From: Algoriphagus iocasae
GTDB lineage: Bacteria; Bacteroidota; Bacteroidia; Cytophagales; Cyclobacteriaceae
NCBI RefSeq assembly: GCF_014206875.1
Contig: NZ_JACIJO010000004.1
Coordinates: 165,832 to 229,831 of the forward strand
Direction: 5' to 3'
DNA: 64,000 nucleotides
How positions within the stretch are numbered: the stretch's first letter is position 1; the number at the start of each line of letters is the position of its first letter. Below the pieces are notes generated by a model, which was not told the DNA's origin, ran no database searches, and saw only the letters and a program-made list of their open reading frames with translations. Below are positions 26,493-34,879 of the stretch, piece after piece. The position numbers were made by a program, and so were the translations under genes.

Positions 26493-26867
26493 ATGAAACT
26501 TACTGCTGATAATAAACTTAAGAATCTCATAGTAGTTGGAGATCGAGTATTGATAAAGCTTAAGAAGCCGAATGAAAAAACAGGCTCGGGCTTATACTTA
26601 CCTCCTGGAGTTCAGGAAAAAGAGAAGGTCCAACAAGGTTATATTATAAAAACCGGACCTGGCTACCCTATTCCTATGGCTACTGAAGATCAAGAACCTT
26701 GGATGGAAAAAGAAGAGCAAATCAAGTATGTTCCTCTTCAAGCTAAAGAAGGTGATTTAGCAATTTTCCTGTTAAACGGTTCCTTTGAAGTGATTTACGA
26801 GGGAGAAAAATTCCATATTGTTCCTCAAAGTTCTATCCTTATGCTCGAGAGAGAGCAAGAACTATAA
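26493..26867 (+). CDS. GroES-like co-chaperone family protein
   Basis: 124 residues of the Cpn10 beta-barrel: VVGDRVLIKLKKPNEKTGSGLYLPPG includes the mobile-loop region, and GDLAIFLLNGSFEVIYEGEKFHIVPQSSILML is the C-terminal strand set. It is longer than ordinary GroES (about 92-97 residues), with an insert around residues 50-75 (YPIPMATEDQEPWMEKEEQIKYV). No groEL is adjacent, so this is likely the divergent stand-alone paralogue seen in Bacteroidota. Whether it binds GroEL is unknown; the mobile loop lacks the usual hydrophobic IVL triplet. It lies 76 bases after dnaK behind a terminator. Confidence 0.75.
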   Translation: MKLTADNKLKNLIVVGDRVLIKLKKPNEKTGSGLYLPPGVQEKEKVQQGYIIKTGPGYPIPMATEDQEPWMEKEEQIKYVPLQAKEGDLAIFLLNGSFEVIYEGEKFHIVPQSSILMLEREQEL

Positions 26868-26904
26868 AAAAAGCCCGGTTACTCACCGGGCTGATTTGTT
26901 TTTT
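26866..26904. terminator. Bidirectional rho-independent terminator
   Basis: AGCCCGG-TTACTCA-CCGGGCT (26872-26892). The minus strand has seven T's directly after the stem; the plus strand has a weaker T-rich tail. It serves the GroES-like gene and the convergent repeat protein. Confidence 0.8.
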
Positions 26905-26905
26905 G

Positions 26906-27265
26906 TCAATGCCACCAGAACTTCCTGGCTTTCATTGATTTTGGTAAAACATAACTAGCTTTTGATTCCACAACAGCTAATTCAGGATCTTCCCAAACTT
27001 TTCTGTTTTTAGCTTTTAACCCTTTCGGATCATTAATATTTTTTCTAGTGTAAATAAAAGACTGAGAACCTGACCTATTCCAAACCTTGGCATTTTTTGC
27101 CGCAGGTCCTGTTTTACTGAAAGGTTTGTCATAGTATACAACTGCGACGGCGTTTTTAGTCTTTTCAGAAATTTTCGCATTTTTTGCTTTGGGCCCGGTG
27201 GTAGTCTGGGCATAGGTAGCAAAAGCAATAAACATGGCCGCTACTATTAAAAACGGTCTTTTCAT
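26906..27265 (-). CDS. Small exported protein with G-x-x-A-K-N-x-K repeats
   Basis: 119 residues with a signal peptide (MKRPFLIVAAMFIAFATYAQ). The mature ~100 residues carry a repeated motif: GPKAKNAKI, GPAAKNAKVW, GLKAKNRKVW and a final partial KSMKARKFWW, spaced 30-35 residues apart with aromatic/valine-rich segments between. It is strongly basic. No family is recognised; the repeats could bind an acidic partner such as polysaccharide, nucleic acid or cell wall (inference only). Monocistronic, ending at a shared terminator. Confidence 0.65.
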   Translation of the reverse strand: MKRPFLIVAAMFIAFATYAQTTTGPKAKNAKISEKTKNAVAVVYYDKPFSKTGPAAKNAKVWNRSGSQSFIYTRKNINDPKGLKAKNRKVWEDPELAVVESKASYVLPKSMKARKFWWH

Positions 27266-27567
27266 CGATTTATATTTGGGTTGTTGATATAAAAATATAC
27301 TGATTTTCAGGCTTGAAGTTTCACTTTCGTGATATTTTTTGAAATATTTTGACAGTTATCAAAAATTATATTCCGATTTAAAGCGAATGAAACAACTCAA
27401 ACAGAATATTTAATCGTTTTAAAAAATACCTGAAAATCAAAAAGAACCGTATTATTAGCAAAAACTGAATTAAAAAACACCCTACTACAAGAGCAAATAA
27501 GCTGAAAATAAAAAAAACCGAGATGAAAATCACCTCGGCTTTATTGACAATAGACCCTGTTTATTCT
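27266..27567 (-). other. A/T-rich gap between two minus-strand genes
   Basis: About 300 bases without a gene. It contains an 11-base inverted repeat, TGATTTTCAGG (27301-27311) and CCTGAAAATCA (27429-27439), and the porin terminator at its right end. It must also hold the promoter of the repeat protein, but no clear TTTG-N19-TAnnTTTG was found. Confidence 0.5.
27509..27540 (-). terminator. Rho-independent terminator after the porin gene
   Basis: On the minus strand CCGAGGTGA pairs with TCATCTCGG (27538-27530 and 27526-27518), followed by eight T's. Confidence 0.85.
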
Positions 27568-28770
27568 TTAGAAAGAAAATACTGCCGCTAATAAGAAAGA
27601 CGACAAACTTTTACTTCCTGCTAGATCTTTATTTAAGAAGAAATCATCTTCACTCATTGTATCCAATCTCAATTCAGGAATCAATGTAAGATTTTTTCCG
27701 ATTTTCGCATTTCCTGAAAGTGTCACCGCAAATACATTTCCTTCACCGCCTTCTTCAGCTGGTTTATCAAGACCTACTACCCCGTCAAGACCTCCATTGA
27801 ATACACTGAAGTACTCACCTCTTAAGCCGATGGAGAAATTCTCAGAAGTGGCTGCTTGAAGATAACCGGCAAATCCATAGAAACCAGCACCATCACCATC
27901 CACATCTTGGGCATCACTACCATTATAAACTTCACCTGCAGCAGTTGTATTATAAGTTGTATTTACACCTAAGTAAAGTGTCTCAGTTAAATTAAACCCA
28001 GTAGTTAAATCTACTTGGAATGTACTTCCCAAAGAGCTTTGACCTGGAACTAAACCTCCTTGATCAACATCCAACTTCCCGTCTTGATCACCATATACAA
28101 AGTTCAAGTATGTGCTTCCTGCATCGGTTGAGTAACCCAATTGCGCTCCATAGGTATAAGTACCGTTTAAGTTAAACTCCGTCATATCAGTCGGGTTCAT
28201 TACCGCTGCCATCAAAGAAAACTTATCAGACAGTGCAAAGTCCGCTTTTAAGCCAGTATGAGAAAATGGACCATAGGAGAACATGTAAGAAGTAGAGTAG
28301 TTAAAGTTACCAGTTGGTGAAATCACCTCATATCCAAGAAAGGTATTGAAGTTACCAAAAGTCAAAGTCACTACATCATTTACATTCCAGTAAACATAAA
28401 GCTGATTTATAATTTGAGAACTTCCAGCCATTCCTCCAGCATAAAGAGGAGAACCGAAAACAGCATCCTCACCTCGAGGACCGAAAACCAAATCTGCTAC
28501 TGCACCGACTTTTTCACCTTCATAAGTAGCAATGATGTTTGCCATACCTAAAGAGAAACCTGGCAAATTGCCAAACGAAGAGGCAGGAGCCTGAAAGTTT
28601 TCACCTTTATTCGGTGCATTAAAATTGGTTCTGAAATAAGCATCTACAGAACCTGAGAAAGTGAATTTTGATGGCTCTTTTTCCTCCTCAACGATAATAA
28701 CTTCTTGACCAAAGCTTAAAGTAGATACAGAGAAGAGAGATGCGAATATTAGTAGTTGTATTTTTTTCAT
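27568..28770 (-). CDS. Outer-membrane porin-like protein (BBP2 family) linked to amt
   Basis: 400 residues. Signal peptide MKKIQLLIFASLFSVSTLSFGQ, then a short acidic linker (EVIIVEEEKEPSKF) and a long series of amphipathic strands (FSGSVDAYFRTNF, YSTSYMFSYGPFSHTGLKADFALSDKF, FSIGLRGEYFSVF), ending in LLAAVFSF with a terminal Phe. The pattern matches putative beta-barrel porin-2 (PF07642). It lies 107 bases downstream of the ammonium transporter on the same strand, and porin plus Amt is a pairing I recall from this phylum. Its job may be to let ammonium or other small solutes through the outer membrane (inference). Confidence 0.75.
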   Translation of the reverse strand: MKKIQLLIFASLFSVSTLSFGQEVIIVEEEKEPSKFTFSGSVDAYFRTNFNAPNKGENFQAPASSFGNLPGFSLGMANIIATYEGEKVGAVADLVFGPRGEDAVFGSPLYAGGMAGSSQIINQLYVYWNVNDVVTLTFGNFNTFLGYEVISPTGNFNYSTSYMFSYGPFSHTGLKADFALSDKFSLMAAVMNPTDMTEFNLNGTYTYGAQLGYSTDAGSTYLNFVYGDQDGKLDVDQGGLVPGQSSLGSTFQVDLTTGFNLTETLYLGVNTTYNTTAAGEVYNGSDAQDVDGDGAGFYGFAGYLQAATSENFSIGLRGEYFSVFNGGLDGVVGLDKPAEEGGEGNVFAVTLSGNAKIGKNLTLIPELRLDTMSEDDFFLNKDLAGSKSLSSFLLAAVFSF

Positions 28771-28810
28771 TTTAATTTTAAATGTTGGTTAATGATAGAT
28801 AGTTGACCTT

Positions 28811-28863
28811 TAGTCCTGCCCTATGGAGAGAGAGTCGCATTTTTTTCCAAAAAGGCAGGACTA
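28811..28863 (-). other. Intercistronic stem-loop between amt and the porin gene
   Basis: A perfect 10-base inverted repeat, TAGTCCTGCC (28811-28820) and GGCAGGACTA (28854-28863), enclosing 33 bases. On the minus strand it follows the amt stop by 14 bases, but no U-run follows, so it is not a simple terminator. It may protect the amt 3' end, attenuate read-through into the porin gene, or be a regulator site. Confidence 0.65.
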
Positions 28864-28877
28864 TTAATATGAATTGA

Positions 28878-30176
28878 CTATTCGTCGTAAACGATGGTAT
28901 AACCACGGATTCCATGTTCGTGAGAATCCAACCCACTTTTCTCGTGTTCTTCAGAAACTCTGATACCTACAGTCATTTTTAGAACATAGAAAATCACAAA
29001 AGCAGAAACGAAAGCAGTTACACCGCAAATTGCAACACCCATCAGCTGAGTGATGAATGAGTGGTCAGGATTTGTAGAAAAAATACCCACTGCTAAAGTT
29101 CCCCAAACACCGCATGTTAAGTGAACAGAAACTGCACCTACAACATCATCTAGCTTAAGTCTATCCAACAGTACTGCAGAAAGAACAACCAATATACCAG
29201 CTACAAAACCTACAATCACCGCAGACCCAGGATTGATCACATCTGCACCAGCAGTAATACCTACTAGTCCAGCCAGAACTCCATTCAACACCATCCCCAG
29301 ATCCAATCTCTTGAATACAAAATAACCAGCTAAGAAACCTCCCATACCGCCAGCACATGCTGCAAGACATGTAGTTACAAGTACAAAGGACACTAAACCT
29401 GGATCAGCAGAAAGAACAGAACCACCGTTAAAGCCGAACCAACCTAACCACAATAAGAAAACACCGATTACCGCAAGAGGTACTGAAGCACCAGGCTTAT
29501 CCACTGTTTTTCCATTAACATATTTTCCAATTCTAGGACCAACCAAGATCACTCCTGCCAAAGCTCCCCATCCACCTACTGAGTGTACAAGTGTACTTCC
29601 TGCAAAATCATAGAATCCCATATCATCCAATGCTCCACCACCCCATTTCCAACTACCGATGATTGGATAAACCAACCCTACGAAGAACAATGTGAAGATC
29701 AAATAAGCCCAAAGCTTAACTCGTTCTGCAATTGCACCTGAAACGATGGTGGCAGCTGTAGCAGCAAACATTGCCTGGAACAAGAAGTCTGTCCAATAAG
29801 TGTATCCTCCATCAGCATAAGCTGAAGTCACATCAGCATCTCCAGGAGAAAACCAAAACATGCTCCATCCAGAAGCATCAAACCCAAACCATCCTGGAGT
29901 TTCAAAACCAGGATACATTAAGTAGAAACCAGCTACCGCATAGGTCAAAATTCCTATTATCGGCGTAATGGTGTTTTTAAACAGGATGTTTACTGTGTTT
30001 TTGGCTTGACCAAATCCAGCTTCTACTCCAGCAAAGCCTAAGTGCATAATAAACACTAGTGCTGTGGAGAGCATCATCCATACATTGTTTGTCGTGAGAA
30101 TGTTTTGCGTCAGTTCTGCAGAAACATCCATTGTCGCGGCCGCATCTTGGGCCAACAGGGGTGCGAAATACATCAT
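28878..30176 (-). CDS. amt: Ammonium transporter
   Basis: 432 residues of the Amt/Rh family with about 11 transmembrane helices. The paired pore histidines are visible in VHSVGGWGALAG and VHLTCGVWGTLAVG. NNVWMML, FMHLGFAGVEAG and KNTVNILFKN are family hallmarks. The C-tail (DSHEHGIRGYTIVYDE) is the cytoplasmic regulatory tail that PII proteins bind, but no glnK/glnB gene is adjacent. The N-terminal ~10 residues before the first helix are short (MMYFAPLLAQ) and look like a remnant of the signal peptide other Amt proteins have; no upstream ATG is in frame before a stop. Confidence 0.95.
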   Translation of the reverse strand: MMYFAPLLAQDAAATMDVSAELTQNILTTNNVWMMLSTALVFIMHLGFAGVEAGFGQAKNTVNILFKNTITPIIGILTYAVAGFYLMYPGFETPGWFGFDASGWSMFWFSPGDADVTSAYADGGYTYWTDFLFQAMFAATAATIVSGAIAERVKLWAYLIFTLFFVGLVYPIIGSWKWGGGALDDMGFYDFAGSTLVHSVGGWGALAGVILVGPRIGKYVNGKTVDKPGASVPLAVIGVFLLWLGWFGFNGGSVLSADPGLVSFVLVTTCLAACAGGMGGFLAGYFVFKRLDLGMVLNGVLAGLVGITAGADVINPGSAVIVGFVAGILVVLSAVLLDRLKLDDVVGAVSVHLTCGVWGTLAVGIFSTNPDHSFITQLMGVAICGVTAFVSAFVIFYVLKMTVGIRVSEEHEKSGLDSHEHGIRGYTIVYDE

Positions 30177-30527
30177 AGGTTTTATTGAAATTTTGAAATA
30201 ATTTCAGAATAATTAATAGGTCTGAGTTTTTTAACTCGAATCGAATGTAATCACATTAATAGGAATAAAACAAATCCACTTTTTCAAAAAATGCCATATT
30301 TATTGACTTTGTTGGTTATTTTTCAACCCATTTTTTAAGGATTTTACAATTTTTTATACAAAATCACTGTTTTCAACACCCATTCAGTTATAAAAATATT
30401 ATTTGGCCAATATGGACTTTATTCTTCGAAATCGATTTCTAAAAAGGCGAATAAGAATTTTATATATTTTAAAGGATCCAAAACAATATTTTATATTGAA
30501 TTTTTTACTTTTTCAATATTTTCGAAC

Positions 30528-30607
30528 AAATCATTGGTTTTACAAAAAATATAAATTTTAAATAAATGATATTTTTTTTACCGCTTATCTAAAAAAACCA
30601 ATGATTT
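30528..30607. repeat. 14-base inverted repeat upstream of amt
   Basis: AAATCATTGGTTTT (30528-30541) and its exact complement AAAACCAATGATTT (30594-30607) flank 52 bases of A/T-rich sequence. It could be two operator half-sites or a long stem-loop between hemB and amt. Confidence 0.6.
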
Positions 30608-30642
30608 TTTAACAAAACCCCACCACTTATCAACTGGATAAA

Positions 30643-30671
30643 TAAAAAAAACCGGGTTTTCCCCGGTTTTT
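30643..30671 (-). terminator. Rho-independent terminator after hemB
   Basis: On the minus strand ACCGGGG-AAAA-CCCGGT followed by eight T's (30667-30643). Confidence 0.85.
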
Positions 30672-30693
30672 GATAAAAAATGAAAGCAAAGTC

Positions 30694-31665
30694 TTATTTC
30701 AACCTATATTCTGCAAATTCTTTTGCAAAATAGGTCAATATCACCTTCGCGCCAGACCTCCGAATACTTGTCAAGACCTCAAGCATTGCTCTTTCAGGGT
30801 CAATCCAACCTTTTTCTGCCGCAGCTTTAACCATACTGTATTCGCCAGACACATTATATGCTGCAATTGGAACCGGATAATTATCGTGAAGTAGCTTAAT
30901 AATATCCAAATAAGCCAAAGCTGGCTTTACCATTAAAAAATCTGCACCCTCTTCTAAATCCAAATCCGCTTCAATCAATGCTTCTTGACTATTCGCGGGA
31001 TTCATCTGGTAAGTCTTCTTATCTCCAAACTTTGGTGCAGAATCAAGAGCATCTCTGAAAGGACCGTAAAATGCACTTGCATACTTAGCTGTGTAAGACA
31101 TTATAGAAGTCTCTGTAAAACCTTGATTATCCAACATTTCACGGATATACCCCACACGACCATCCATCATATCAGAAGGCCCAATAATATCAACCCCTGC
31201 ATCAGCTTGGGCCAATGACATCTTTCCAAGAATTTCAAGGGTCTCATCATTTAATATCTTTCCATCCTTAACCACACCATCATGCCCATCACTACTATAA
31301 GGATCCATTGCCACATCTGACATCAAGCACAACTCAGGAAAATTCTTCTTTATCTCCCTAAGCCCTTTTAAATAAAATGTCTCAGGATTATACGATTCAG
31401 TTGCCATTGAATCTTTTAAACTCTCAGGATATGCAGGAAAAACATCAAAAGTTTTAATACCTAGTTTTAGACAGGATTCAATTTCCTTTAACATGGTATC
31501 AATAGAAAATCGATAAATATCTGGCATGGAATCCACCTCAATCTTTTTACCAGTACCTTCCAGTAAAAACATTGGGAAAATCAAATCATTCACAGAAAGG
31601 GATGTTTCTTCTACGAGATTCCGAATGGCTTCTGATTTCCGATTTCTTCTTGGGCGTCTATTCAT
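30694..31665 (-). CDS. hemB: Porphobilinogen synthase (delta-aminolevulinate dehydratase)
   Basis: 323 residues, usual length. The two active-site lysines are in SYTAKYASAFYGPF and FLMVKPALAYLD. Where zinc enzymes have a C-x-C cluster this protein has DVAMDPYSSDGHDG, so it is the zinc-independent, magnesium-dependent type. It condenses two aminolevulinates to porphobilinogen. Its upstream region contains a weak promoter-like TTTC-N20-TACCTTTA. Monocistronic. Confidence 0.96.
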   Translation of the reverse strand: MNRRPRRNRKSEAIRNLVEETSLSVNDLIFPMFLLEGTGKKIEVDSMPDIYRFSIDTMLKEIESCLKLGIKTFDVFPAYPESLKDSMATESYNPETFYLKGLREIKKNFPELCLMSDVAMDPYSSDGHDGVVKDGKILNDETLEILGKMSLAQADAGVDIIGPSDMMDGRVGYIREMLDNQGFTETSIMSYTAKYASAFYGPFRDALDSAPKFGDKKTYQMNPANSQEALIEADLDLEEGADFLMVKPALAYLDIIKLLHDNYPVPIAAYNVSGEYSMVKAAAEKGWIDPERAMLEVLTSIRRSGAKVILTYFAKEFAEYRLK

Positions 31666-31790
31666 GGGTAATTTGTTTTCGGATATAAAGGTACAACGGA
31701 GAAATTCTTCCTTGAAATGATTCTTAATTTATCAACCAACCTTTATGTCTACTCTCTTCATTTTATTAAATTATAAGATCAACACTTTTT

Positions 31791-32786
31791 ATGGCTACAA
31801 TCAAATATATTAATTCAATTTTCTGCAATTGGGAAAAATATGAATGTCTGGATATTAGACCAATCGAATCAAGAAATATCTATCCCATATCAAGAGTAAC
31901 TAGTCATTTTGATTATTCTGAAAAGGAATTAAAAAAATTAAGAAGACAAGGTTTTTCAAGTGCCATAGGAAAAGATATAATGGATAGAATTGAAGATCTC
32001 TCTATTCTATTTTCAAAAAATAAGCCGGTTCTTCTTTTAGATGAAAGCCCATTTTATATCGCTCAGGCAATTTGGCAACACTACCAACCTACTTCTAATG
32101 TATTTATTTATAAGGGTGGATATGGCGCACTTTTAAAAGAGGCTAATAAGGTTTTAAAATCAAAATACCATTTTATAATACTATGTGGAGAGACTGGAGT
32201 TGGTAAAACAGACTTATTGAATAGTTTAGAAAAAAAAGGAGAACAAGTTCTGAATCTGGAGGAAATAGCAAGACATAATGGATCTGTATTTGGAAATTTA
32301 TCTAACCAAAATCAGCCAATTCAGGAAACTTTTATCCTTGATCTCGCTCTTATTTTAAGTGAATATGATCAGAAAAAACCAATATTTGTTGAGTCAGAAA
32401 AATTCAGTTTAGGGAAGAACATTATTCCATTAACCCTTTCAGAATCATTTGAAAATGGAATAAAAATAAGACTCTTTCTACCAAAAGAAAATCGCATCAA
32501 ACGATTGGTAAAGGAATATGCTGCTGTAAATGATTTTAAGCTTAAAGAGGGAATTGAAAAACTAAAATTCAGAATTGGAAAAGATGCTTCCTCTCAGATA
32601 ATAAGAGACTTGGAACAGAAAAATTATGATAAGGTTGCAGAAAGACTTATCGAGTATTTTGATTCGACCGAATCATACCAATCCATTCATACCCAAGAGT
32701 ATGATATGACAATAAATAACCTTGAAATCAATAAAGCTGCAGAAGAACTAATCAAAAATTTGGGCAAAAAAAAACGTCTCCCGTAG
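31791..32786 (+). CDS. MnmH-like protein (tRNA 2-selenouridine synthase homologue) lacking the rhodanese active site
   Basis: 331 residues. The overall layout is that of MnmH/SelU: N-terminal rhodanese-like part beginning LDIRPIESRN, the GGYxAL segment (109-113), P-loop GETGVGKT (133-140) and NLEEIARHNGSVFGN (155-169), which matches the DLEGLANHRGSAFG motif. Where MnmH has CWRGG with the catalytic Cys, this protein reads PVLLLDESPFYIAQ (79-92); Cys is replaced by Asp84 and the loop is lost. It should be unable to carry out the sulfur/selenium transfer of MnmH unless the activity is rewired; the geranyl-transfer/P-loop half looks intact. Its last codons overlap the terminator of the convergent giant operon. 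Confidence 0.7.
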   Translation: MATIKYINSIFCNWEKYECLDIRPIESRNIYPISRVTSHFDYSEKELKKLRRQGFSSAIGKDIMDRIEDLSILFSKNKPVLLLDESPFYIAQAIWQHYQPTSNVFIYKGGYGALLKEANKVLKSKYHFIILCGETGVGKTDLLNSLEKKGEQVLNLEEIARHNGSVFGNLSNQNQPIQETFILDLALILSEYDQKKPIFVESEKFSLGKNIIPLTLSESFENGIKIRLFLPKENRIKRLVKEYAAVNDFKLKEGIEKLKFRIGKDASSQIIRDLEQKNYDKVAERLIEYFDSTESYQSIHTQEYDMTINNLEINKAAEELIKNLGKKKRLP

Positions 32787-32792
32787 AAGACG
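32766..32792 (-). terminator. Probable terminator of the giant-protein operon, inside the end of the MnmH-like gene
   Basis: On the minus strand CGTCT-TCTACGGG-AGACG is followed by nine T's. On the plus strand the A-run and arms code the last residues (KKKRLP) and the stop of the MnmH-like gene. It lies about 160 bases past the last gene of the operon. Confidence 0.6.
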
Positions 32793-32953
32793 CTACTGTG
32801 CCTACAGAGTGTCAATGCATTACTCTTCGTTTTGCTGTTATTCAAGTTTCAATTTCTTGTTTTCTTCTCTTGCTTGCTCAGATTCCTAACACCGAAGTGC
32901 GTTTATCTTAAATATTTAAATTTCATTTATAATACCATTAATTTAAGGATTTA

Positions 32954-34879
32954 CTATTTATTATCCAATACTAAATCAAACCGTAATCCGCTACTTCCTT
33001 CCCCTCGACCTGTCCTTTTCCTTCTTCCGTACCAGGATACAATTTTTCCATTATACCACCTTGTTCTCTGATAAGTCCCCGTCAATTTCACACCAGATCT
33101 AGGTATTTCTTCTTCATTAATGAAAAATGGCGTTTTTTGACTGTCATCTTCATTGATTCCATCTCTTAAAAGTTGAGTTCTTGGTCTTATAGCATGTGGT
33201 TCAAATATTTCCAATATTCTGGGCATAGATGCTCTTTGAAAATGAATTTCGCGGTTTGAGCCTTTCTGATGAACAGCAATAAATGGAATCCAATTTTCAC
33301 TTACGCTATTTCCCAATTGATATTTCAACTGGGGCTTATATGTTGTCGCTCTACTATCTATAGCATTCAAATTGATTTCAGGCAATACTATCTCATCCGC
33401 AACTTCTTCTTCCTTAATAAGTCTCTCAAATTCTGAGTTTAGGTTACTTGCAGCCTCGTATCCATCCATACCTCCTCCTAAACTATCTGGAATTCTAGAT
33501 TCAATTCCCCAGACCATATTCGCCATTTCATCTCTGATAAACTTAACTTCTTCAATTGCTTCACTTTCTAGCGTCTTGACAGCTGCTGCAGGAAGCAATA
33601 TTCGTTTATCAAATGCAGGTGCCTCAAATTCCCCTTTATCAACTGTTAGGGAATACATATTCCATTCGTTCCAGCTTTCCCCATTTTTATGAGCCGCATC
33701 TACAAAGTAATTTTGACCGAAAGTATCCCTGACCAAAATTCCCTCTACTTCAGCAAATGTCCCAGTGGGTATATCATAAGGAATTGAGAGCCAATCATTG
33801 CTATACTGAAGCGCATATTGGGTCACGAGTATTTTTGCAATATCTGTATCAGAAGCTTTTAAATTCCCAAGATCGATAGAACCATCTTCCATTTCCCACC
33901 ATCTTGAATTCGGCATTCCCGCAAAGCTTGCCTCAGATGGTATTACGGTCAATACTTCTCTTTTTCTTATAGTTTCATCGATGGAGCTGCTTCCTTCCTC
34001 TTTTTCTTTCGCAACATCAAATGAATACCAATCAAGATGACCTTGGAAATATTCATCTGCTTTTAGCTCTGTTTGAGTTCCATTTCCTTCGTCAATTGTT
34101 GTCTTAAAAGTATATTCTAACCGATTATTTAACCAAGAATCATCCTGACTGTTTTCAGGTAAATTCAATTCATTTACGACATAATCAATCCATTTTTTAG
34201 CAGCATCTTGAGCTATTGTCTTATGTTTCGAAAGTATAAACTTATCAGGACTAGGAGTTTGACTCCCCGCTAATACAAAATTGTTGATTTTAGAAAAATC
34301 CCGGTCAAGTTCTAACCAGAGTCCACGGCCATTTACAGCTCTTCCAGCCATAGCACGGAGAAATGAAGAAGCTTGCTGCAAACTTAAACTCCTTGCTTTT
34401 ACAGTAGTCTCTTGTGCCGTTTCTCCATCTTCGATTTCAGGTAAAACAAAAGGATACTTTTCTAAAAATTGATTTTTATACATGCCGGTCGTATAACCTT
34501 GGCTAGTAGGAGCATTTCCTCCCACCTCATCTAATACCTGTAAAAACTTTTTTCCAAGCCTTACTGCCATCTTTAGATCAATATCAGGGATTATCCGCTC
34601 CACTCTTGTTTCGAGTGGGATAGCTTCTGAATAAGGAGTTTTTAGCCCATTTGCGCCTGTAAAAGACGTCATCCTTACAGTATTTATGGCAACTTTAGCG
34701 AAAATTGCTGACCCCGCATCTTCTCCCTTCAGCTCTCCAAATTGGAATTGTCTTGCTAGCATCCATAATGGATCATGGACTTTTGCAGCCAAAGAGTCAT
34801 CTAATTCTTCCTCTCGAGGACGTCCTTCTATTCGGTTATACGCCCTAAACGGTTCACATGCCTGATATTTAATACTCAT
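32954..34879 (-). CDS. Giant-operon protein 4: conserved protein with DPLWMLARQ motif
   Basis: 641 residues, no signal peptide. The most striking segment is HDPLWMLARQFQFGELKGEDAGSA (about 35-58), which I recall near the N-terminus of uncharacterised proteins next to relatives of the other three genes in actinobacteria and cyanobacteria. The centre is mixed alpha/beta with many acidic residues. The end (RSGVKLTGTYQRTRWYNGK ... WYGRRKRTGRGEGSSGLRFD) is strongly basic and conserved in my memory of the family. The start overlaps the stop of protein 3 by 4 bases. Function unknown; the basic C-terminus may bind nucleic acid, membrane or an acidic partner (inference). Confidence 0.7.
   Translation of the reverse strand: MSIKYQACEPFRAYNRIEGRPREEELDDSLAAKVHDPLWMLARQFQFGELKGEDAGSAIFAKVAINTVRMTSFTGANGLKTPYSEAIPLETRVERIIPDIDLKMAVRLGKKFLQVLDEVGGNAPTSQGYTTGMYKNQFLEKYPFVLPEIEDGETAQETTVKARSLSLQQASSFLRAMAGRAVNGRGLWLELDRDFSKINNFVLAGSQTPSPDKFILSKHKTIAQDAAKKWIDYVVNELNLPENSQDDSWLNNRLEYTFKTTIDEGNGTQTELKADEYFQGHLDWYSFDVAKEKEEGSSSIDETIRKREVLTVIPSEASFAGMPNSRWWEMEDGSIDLGNLKASDTDIAKILVTQYALQYSNDWLSIPYDIPTGTFAEVEGILVRDTFGQNYFVDAAHKNGESWNEWNMYSLTVDKGEFEAPAFDKRILLPAAAVKTLESEAIEEVKFIRDEMANMVWGIESRIPDSLGGGMDGYEAASNLNSEFERLIKEEEVADEIVLPEINLNAIDSRATTYKPQLKYQLGNSVSENWIPFIAVHQKGSNREIHFQRASMPRILEIFEPHAIRPRTQLLRDGINEDDSQKTPFFINEEEIPRSGVKLTGTYQRTRWYNGKIVSWYGRRKRTGRGEGSSGLRFDLVLDNK

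Larger units (their letters stand above)
30177..30693 (-). other. 517-base very A/T-rich gap between hemB and amt
   Basis: No gene seen. It holds the hemB terminator, a 14-base inverted repeat and a short dyad CAATAT-TTT-ATATTG (30484-30498). The length and base composition suggest the amt control region. No exact Bacteroidota promoter was found by eye. Confidence 0.5.
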
